This document shows, piece by piece, positions 57,815-64,000 of a stretch of 64,000 bases of DNA. Each line of letters begins with the position of its first letter. Positions within the stretch are counted from its first letter, which is position 1. This DNA comes from Cytophagales bacterium (GTDB lineage Bacteria > Bacteroidota > Bacteroidia > Cytophagales > Spirosomataceae): contig JAAFJE010000001.1 in assembly GCA_013298025.1 (NCBI GenBank), positions 310,001 through 374,000 of the forward strand, given 5' to 3'. The notes under the pieces are model-generated. The model was not told the DNA's origin, searched no databases, and saw only the letters and a list, made by a program, of their open reading frames with translations. The translations under genes were made by a program, and so were the position numbers.

Positions 57815-58846
57815 ATGGAATATTGGCAAGAGATAAATAAGAACCTAAAACCTTGGGTTGACACCGATTTAAACAAAACGGTGATTGACCTTTTTGCAGG
57901 TTGTGGAGGTTTATCCCTTGGTTTTGAAGCCAATGGATTTAAAACCATTGGTTATGAAATGGACGAAAACGCTTCTAAAACTTATAATAAAAATCTTTTA
58001 GGAACATGTGTTACAGGTAAATTAACGCCTGAATCAATTTACCCCAAAGCCGACATCGTGATTGGAGGGCCGCCTTGTCAACCTTTTAGTGTTGGGGGAA
58101 AACAGCTTGGGTTACAAGATTCGAGAGATGGATTTCCTATTTTTTTAGCGGCAATTCGCCAGTTAAATCCCGAGGTTTTTATGTTTGAAAATGTTCGGGG
58201 TATGTTGTACAAAAACAAGTCGTATTTGAAAGAAGTAATAGAGGCACTCGAAAAGTTAGGGTATTATGTTGACTATGCACTTTTGAATGCCGTAAACTAC
58301 GAAGTTCCTCAAAACAGAGAACGTGTGATTGTACTTGGTTCAAAGCAAAAAATCAAATTGCCAAACCCCATTCACAAAACAATTACAGCAGGGGCAGCAT
58401 TAGGCTCACTTGCATTTGATTTTGACGAGGATTCTAAATTTTTCACGGCATCAATGGACAGATACGTTGCTAATTATGAAAAAGCTTCTAAATGTATCAA
58501 TCCGAGAGATTTATATTTAGATAAACCTGCTCGAACGTTGACTTGCAGAAATTTGGCTGGTGCTACAGGAGATATGCACCGAGTAAAACTGAAAGATGGC
58601 AGAAGAAGAAGACTCACCATTCGGGAAGCAGCAAGACTGCAAAGTTTTCCTGATTGGTTTGAATTTCAGGGAACAGAAACGCAGCAATTCAACCAAATAG
58701 GTAATGCAGTTGCACCCAATTTTGCCTTCCATTTGGCAAAAAATATAAAAGCACACCTGATGGGGGCTTCCACAGAAGACTATTCCACAAGGGCTTTTCA
58801 ACAACTAAAATTATTCGAGCATGAAGCTGTATCTACGTTCAGATAG
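57815..58846 (+). CDS. DNA (cytosine-5) methyltransferase
   Basis: 'VIDLFAGCGGLSLGFEANGFKTIGYEMD', 'IGGPPCQPFSVGGKQ', 'MFENVRGM', 'ENRERVIVLG', 'RRLTIREAARLQSFPDWF'. Confidence 0.95.
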   Translation: MEYWQEINKNLKPWVDTDLNKTVIDLFAGCGGLSLGFEANGFKTIGYEMDENASKTYNKNLLGTCVTGKLTPESIYPKADIVIGGPPCQPFSVGGKQLGLQDSRDGFPIFLAAIRQLNPEVFMFENVRGMLYKNKSYLKEVIEALEKLGYYVDYALLNAVNYEVPQNRERVIVLGSKQKIKLPNPIHKTITAGAALGSLAFDFDEDSKFFTASMDRYVANYEKASKCINPRDLYLDKPARTLTCRNLAGATGDMHRVKLKDGRRRRLTIREAARLQSFPDWFEFQGTETQQFNQIGNAVAPNFAFHLAKNIKAHLMGASTEDYSTRAFQQLKLFEHEAVSTFR

Positions 58847-59833
58847 TTCAAAGACATTCAGCGAAAAACCAAAAGCTATTCAAGAGCTTATCAATATAGC
58901 GTTGTACATACTCGATACCTTTGGCATTCCGATAGAAGGAACACCACGAAGATTAGAGCGAATGGCTATTGTCTTTTTAGCGAGCGGAAATATCAAATCG
59001 CTAAAAGACCTTACCAATACAAAAGACTTGAATAGTGGATTTTCTTTAAAAACAAGAGATATTATCAATTTTGTCAACGAGCATTTCAACGAAAATATCA
59101 GCCTTGGCTCCTATGATGACATTAGAAGAAAGGATTTGAAACTACTAACCATCGCCGAGATTGTCTTGCAGTCAAGCCCAAATGCTGCCACCAACGACTC
59201 TACTCGTGGTTATGCAATCAATCCGATATATGGTGATTTGATGAGAAACTTTGATAAGAACAATTGGGAGAAATATATTCAAGAAAAGCTTGAAAAAATT
59301 GAACCCTTGAGTCGAAAATTCAAGCGAGAAAGACGACTATCCAAAGTTGAAGCTATTCTACCATCGGGTACAATTTTGACTTTTTCGGCAGGAGAACACA
59401 ATGATTTACAAAAAGCTATAATTGAGGAATTTCTCCCAAGGTACGGTTTTGGAGCCGAAGTTTTATATGTTGGAGATGCTACGGATAAGTACCTTTATCT
59501 TGAAAAGAAAAATTAGAAAAACTTCATTTCTTTGAAATTGCACACGAAGAACTACCCGATGTCATAGCCTATTCCGAGCAAAAGAATTGGCTTTACCTCA
59601 TTGAAGCAGTACATTCGTCGGGACCAATTTCAGAAATACGACTTTTACAACTTCAACGATTGACCCAAGCTTGTAAAGCGGCTATTGTGTATGTGACAGC
59701 TTTTTTAAATCGACCGAAGTTCAGACAATTTATAGCCGAAATTGCTTGGGAAACAGAGGTTTGGATAGCCGATAGTCCTGACCATTTAGTACATTTCAAT
59801 GGAGATAAATTTCTAGGTCCCTACAAAAAATAA
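58821..59833 (+). pseudogene. BsuBI/PstI-type restriction endonuclease split by a -1 frameshift
   Basis: ORF 58821-59516 ends '..YLYLEKKN*'. The next frame continues directly: 'LEKLHFFEIAHEELPDVIAYSEQKNWLYLIEAVHSSGPISEIRLLQLQRLTQ...FIAEIAWETEVWIADSPDHLVHFNGDKFLGPYKK*' to 59833. Confidence 0.85.
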
Positions 59834-60007
59834 AGATATATGAGCAATGGTTAGTATAAGTAAGAATTTATTTTACCCAAAATGAGGCTTTCAACGAACA
59901 AATAGTAATAGCGTATTTTGGAAGTATCAGAAATCTTTTTCTTGTTTATCAATACAATAACATTTTAAGTTAGTCTTTTTCAATTTACCTAAAACAATAA
60001 GAACACG

Positions 60008-60700
60008 ATGGGTGGTATTTGGTTAATTTCTTTGGTTTTTGCTGGTATCGGGATGTTGGTGAGCTGGCAATTGAAAAGTAAATTCAGGGAATATGCACAG
60101 ATTGGTTTGGCAAACGGGCTTTCAGGGCGTGAAATTGCCGAACAAATGTTGCGTGACAATGGTATTTACGATGTACGCATTACGGCGGTAGAAGGTGAAC
60201 TCACCGACCATTATAATCCGGGCGATAAAACCGTCAATCTCAGCCCTGATGTCTATTATGGCAGAAGTGCGGCAGCAGCGGCCGTAGCAGCCCACGAATG
60301 TGGTCATGCCGTACAACACGCCAAGGCTTATTCGATGCTACAACTACGCAGTGCTATGGTACCCGTGTTGAGCATTGCCAGTAACTTTACGCCCATGTTG
60401 CTTATGATTGGCGTAATGGTACTGTACTCTACAGGTAACAGCCTGTTGCTCAGTATTGGGGTGGCTCTTTTTGGTATTGCAACCTTGTTTAGTTTTGTTA
60501 CACTTCCTGTTGAGTTCGATGCGAGTAATCGGGCTTTGAAATGGATGGAACAACGAGGCATGGTGACAAAAAGAGAACATGAAATGGCAAAAGATGCCCT
60601 CAAATGGGCAGCGCTTACCTACGTTGTAGCAGCCCTTGGGATGCTCGCACAATTGCTGTATTACCTCAATATGCTTTCGGGCAGAAGAGAGGATGAATAA
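60008..60700 (+). CDS. Zinc metallopeptidase (YugP-like, membrane)
   Basis: 'AAAAVAAHECGHAVQHAKAYSMLQLRSAMVP' HExxH-type motif; four TM segments. Confidence 0.88.
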   Translation: MGGIWLISLVFAGIGMLVSWQLKSKFREYAQIGLANGLSGREIAEQMLRDNGIYDVRITAVEGELTDHYNPGDKTVNLSPDVYYGRSAAAAAVAAHECGHAVQHAKAYSMLQLRSAMVPVLSIASNFTPMLLMIGVMVLYSTGNSLLLSIGVALFGIATLFSFVTLPVEFDASNRALKWMEQRGMVTKREHEMAKDALKWAALTYVVAALGMLAQLLYYLNMLSGRREDE

Positions 60701-60740
60701 AAACGTTGGGCATGATAAAAATGCCCAACGTCCATTTTTT
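60701..60740. terminator. Intrinsic terminator between convergent genes
   Basis: ACGTTGGGCAT-gataaaa-ATGCCCAACGT then T-run. Confidence 0.88.
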
Positions 60741-62116
60741 CATTTCCTCAAAATTCTGATAAACACTTCTTCCAACTTGGCAGCCATGTTAATTTTGATG
60801 GTATAAGCGTCTGGATTGAGTCCTTTGGCGTTAAATTTTGAAATCCATATTTCTTTGAATCCCAACTTTTGCGCCTCGGCAATGCGTTGCTCAATACGAT
60901 TGACCGCCCTGATTTCGCCCCCCAAACCTACTTCGGCCGCAAAACAAATCGTACTCGGAATGCTGATGTCTTCATAAGAAGACACAATAGACGTACAAAC
61001 AGCCAAATCAATAGCGGGGTCTTCTACTTTCAAGCCTCCAGCAATATTTAAAAATACATCTTGATTGCCTAGTCTAAAACCGCCTCGTTTTTCTAATACC
61101 GCCAACAACATATTGAGCCGTTTGGCATCGAAACCAGTAGAGCTTCGTTGAGGTGTGCCGTAGGTAGCAATTGACACAAGCGACTGTATTTCAATCAATA
61201 AAGGGCGATTTCCTTCAAGCATTGCCCCAATGGTAATCCCTGAAAAATCTTCTTCTCGTTGCGAAATCAATATTTCAGAAGGATTGTTTACTTCTCTTAG
61301 CCCCGACTCTAGCATTTCGTAAATACCCAACTCGGAGGTACTGCCAAAACGGTTTTTGATTGTCCGCAAAATCCGATACGCCAAGTGCCTATCGCCCTCA
61401 AACTGTAAAACCGTATCAACCATGTGTTCCAATACCTTCGGTCCAGCCAAAGAGCCATCTTTGGTAATATGCCCGATGATAAACACTGGCGTACCCGATT
61501 CTTTGGCAAATTTCATCAATTCGGTGGCACATTCTTTTACCTGCGAAACACTGCCAGCTCCTGCCTCAATAAAAGCCGATTGAAGCGTTTGGATAGAGTC
61601 TATGACCAAAATATCAGGCTCAAACTGTTCGATTTGCTTGAAAATATTTTGTGTTGACGTTTCCGTAAGAATATAACAATTTTCGCTTTTATGAGCCAAT
61701 CGTTCGGCACGCATTTTAATTTGTTGCTCCGATTCTTCGCCCGACACATACAGCACCTTATGCTGTCGCAACGTAAGGGCAATTTGTAGCATCAGCGTCG
61801 ATTTTCCGATGCCCGGTTCTCCGCCAATCAGTACCAACGACCCAAGCACAATGCCTCCGCCAAGCACACGATTGAGTTCTTGGTCTTTTGTGATAATCCG
61901 AGGTTGTTCTTCGTAATTAATTTCATGAATAGCCCTTGGTTTAGCCGCAACTTTCAACGAAGTACTCGTTTTCCAAGAGCCTTTACTTGGCTCGTCTTTT
62001 TGGACAAGTTCTTCTACGATGGTATTCCATTCGCCACAAGACGGACAACGCCCTAGCCATTTGGGCGGTTGATGACCACAATTTTGACAGAAAAAAGAGG
62101 TTTTTGTTTTTGCCAT
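60740..62116 (-). CDS. radA: DNA repair protein RadA
   Basis: Zinc finger 'CQNCGHQPPKWLGRCPSCGEWNT', Walker A 'GEPGIGKSTL', 'KNRFGSTSELGIYEM' (KNRFG). Confidence 0.96.
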   Translation of the reverse strand: MAKTKTSFFCQNCGHQPPKWLGRCPSCGEWNTIVEELVQKDEPSKGSWKTSTSLKVAAKPRAIHEINYEEQPRIITKDQELNRVLGGGIVLGSLVLIGGEPGIGKSTLMLQIALTLRQHKVLYVSGEESEQQIKMRAERLAHKSENCYILTETSTQNIFKQIEQFEPDILVIDSIQTLQSAFIEAGAGSVSQVKECATELMKFAKESGTPVFIIGHITKDGSLAGPKVLEHMVDTVLQFEGDRHLAYRILRTIKNRFGSTSELGIYEMLESGLREVNNPSEILISQREEDFSGITIGAMLEGNRPLLIEIQSLVSIATYGTPQRSSTGFDAKRLNMLLAVLEKRGGFRLGNQDVFLNIAGGLKVEDPAIDLAVCTSIVSSYEDISIPSTICFAAEVGLGGEIRAVNRIEQRIAEAQKLGFKEIWISKFNAKGLNPDAYTIKINMAAKLEEVFIRILRK

Positions 62117-62549
62117 AAAATAAATCAAAAAATGCGTCTGCTTGAAAAAACTTAACTAACTGATTGTTAAACGAATAATCAAGCCTTCGGTAAATTATTG
62201 CATTTATTAGTTTGATTAGAATTTTTCTAATAACTAATTGCCATTCACTAAATATTATGAAAAAATGCTTCAGAATCGTATGAGATAAAGCTTTTCTATC
62301 GTTATCTTGCCGTTGCTAAGGGCATTTGAACAGTACACCTTTGCCATACATCGCATAAAATTACCTTATTATGATAGGAATATTGCAAGGTAAACGACAA
62401 ATCCTTAGTAAAGTTTTAAACCTTGTTGGTACAACAAGCAAGTAGTGGTAAAAGCCAAGTTAGGTGTCTTTAGCTTAACGCATCTTTTACAGACACAATC
62501 TTTAGTACTAAAACTCAATTTCCATTTTAATCTTTTAAAAAATTTCACA

Positions 62550-63182
62550 ATGATGAAGAAAAAACTTAGCACATTACTCGCTTTGCTTTTGATGGTAACA
62601 TTTGCTTCGAAGGCACAATTGATCGTAGTTGGTTTGAAAGGCGGTGTCAACCTTTCACAATTAAGCCTAGGTTCTAATTTCAGCACAAACGTGCAAGAAA
62701 GCTTGAAAACGCAAACAGGTTATGTAGCGGGGGTTTATGCCAGAGTAGGAAAATTGTTATTTATCCAGCCTGAGCTACTCGTTTCTGCCAAAGGTGGTTC
62801 TGTGGATGTTTTAAAGTCTGGTACGCCCACTTCAGTAAACATTCAATACACCAACATTGATGTACCTGTATTGATTGGCTACAAATTCGGATTGCTCAGA
62901 ATCAACGCTGGCCCTATTGCCTCTTTCAATGTAAGTAGCTCTAATGAACTTGCTACACAATTTGGAAGCATCATCGGGTCGAGTGGCAACAACGTGGGCG
63001 ATACTTTTAAGTCGGCTGCTTGGGGCTATCAAGCTGGGGGTGGTGTCGATATTGGCTCACTTTCATTGGATGTACGTTACGAAGGTAGCTTATCGAATGT
63101 AACAGCCTTGAGTGCTACTGGACTTACATTCAGCCAGAAAGCTAGTGTATGGCAAGTGACGTTAGGATTGAGAATTTTGTAA
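62550..63182 (+). CDS. Outer-membrane beta-barrel (porin/PorT-like) protein
   Basis: Signal peptide 'MMKKKLSTLLALLLMVTFASKAQ'; 'GLKGGVNLSQLSL'; ends in aromatic/hydrophobic 'WQVTLGLRIL'. Confidence 0.82.
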   Translation: MMKKKLSTLLALLLMVTFASKAQLIVVGLKGGVNLSQLSLGSNFSTNVQESLKTQTGYVAGVYARVGKLLFIQPELLVSAKGGSVDVLKSGTPTSVNIQYTNIDVPVLIGYKFGLLRINAGPIASFNVSSSNELATQFGSIIGSSGNNVGDTFKSAAWGYQAGGGVDIGSLSLDVRYEGSLSNVTALSATGLTFSQKASVWQVTLGLRIL

Positions 63183-63190
63183 TTGCATAA

Positions 63191-63224
63191 AAAAACACCC
63201 TCCTGAAAATTTCGGGAGGGTGTG
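63191..63224. terminator. Stem-loop between convergent genes
   Basis: CACCCTCC..GGAGGGTG stem with an A-run 5', so the T-run is on the minus strand. Confidence 0.7.
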
Positions 63225-63375
63225 AGTTATTCACCTAACCACTAAAATAGTTCTTTTTATATGTGCTGTTCGCTTATCAGCTACTTATATTTCTTTTCAA
63301 AGTAAGGACTAGCCTTTTGTTATACTTCATTGTGGGTTTAGAGGCTTTTCACCAAAATTTTTAGTTACCATAGAA

Positions 63376-63765
63376 CTAAATTTGTCTTCTAATAAATTCG
63401 GCTACTTCAAGCTCAAAATCTTGCCTTCTTCTTCTTGATATTTCAATCCGAGTGCCGTTCATCAGTGTTACGAATGGGTCAACTTTGGTTTGGTACGACA
63501 TCACAAAGTGCATATTTACCAAATAAGATTTATGGATTCTTACAAAATCATTGGCTAAACACGTTTCGGCAAATTCCTTCAATGTCTTTGAGAGTAAGAC
63601 TGTTTTACCATTGGCAAAATGAAACAAAGTATAATTGCTTACTGCTTCGAGATACAATATTTCTGATAGTTCAAATGAAGTTTTCTTTCTATCAATTGCG
63701 AGTTGAGCTTGTGCCTTTTTTTTATACTGACCAAAAAGCGGCATATTCATCAGGGTACTTTGCAT
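63376..63765 (-). CDS. LytTR DNA-binding domain protein without a receiver domain
   Basis: 'ILYLEAVSNYTLFHFANGKTVLLSKTLKEFAETCLANDFVRIHKSYLVNMHFV'; start uncertain (63816 or 63765). Confidence 0.82.
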   Translation of the reverse strand: MQSTLMNMPLFGQYKKKAQAQLAIDRKKTSFELSEILYLEAVSNYTLFHFANGKTVLLSKTLKEFAETCLANDFVRIHKSYLVNMHFVMSYQTKVDPFVTLMNGTRIEISRRRRQDFELEVAEFIRRQI

Positions 63766-64000
63766 ATTGTTCTTTGGGCTAAGTAATTTATCTATTTTGA
63801 TGATACAAAGTAACAACAGCCAACGCAGGATTTTTAGCGTAGATATACCAGTTTTATAAAAACAGGTATTTATACGCTAAACTACGTAATTACGCTTCAC
63901 GCTTATTTTACCAGTAAAAATTGGGACTACGGCTCTTTTTTCAATAGAATCTTTTGCAAAAGTGCCAATGGAAGCATACCATTGCTGAGGAGTGTATCAT

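Noticed and set aside
1-64000. tRNA/rRNA genes, transposases, prophage genes
   Set aside because: None recognised while reading intergenic regions and ORFs; tRNAscan-SE/Infernal would be needed to exclude small RNAs fully.

Overview
This 64 kb window is a chromosomal segment of a Bacteroidota bacterium. It looks like Cytophagales, based on TAnnTTTG-type promoters, DUF4270, CtlX and an FNR/FixI pair. Most of it is housekeeping: metG, metF, aroB, glmS, panC, panD, radA, rbfA, rfaE2-like, a LolC/E-type permease and a large NtrY-like histidine kinase. No tRNA, rRNA, CRISPR array, transposase or integrase was recognised. The most interesting parts are: (1) a SWIM / DUF5691 / MoxR-AAA / DUF5682 / VWA operon, similar in composition to E. 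coli yehLMPQ, interrupted by an exact 1533-bp-period tandem triplication of AAA-ATPase-like + PD-(D/E)XK proteins. The three copies are near-identical except for sharply bounded divergent blocks. (2) An 82-bp-period, four-copy intergenic satellite built from 41-bp half-units. (3) Two attC-like imperfect palindromes, each directly downstream of small accessory genes; one follows a two-gene endonuclease/exonuclease/phosphatase-fold module of unknown function. (4) Two damaged restriction systems: a Dam-type methylase beside a degraded small gene, and a C5-methylase with a PstI/BsuBI-type endonuclease split by a one-base frameshift in an A-run. (5) A four-cysteine FNR regulator divergent from a FixI/CcoI-type ATPase, with an FNR-box-like palindrome midway. 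Product calls come from reading motifs in the supplied translations; no database search was run.
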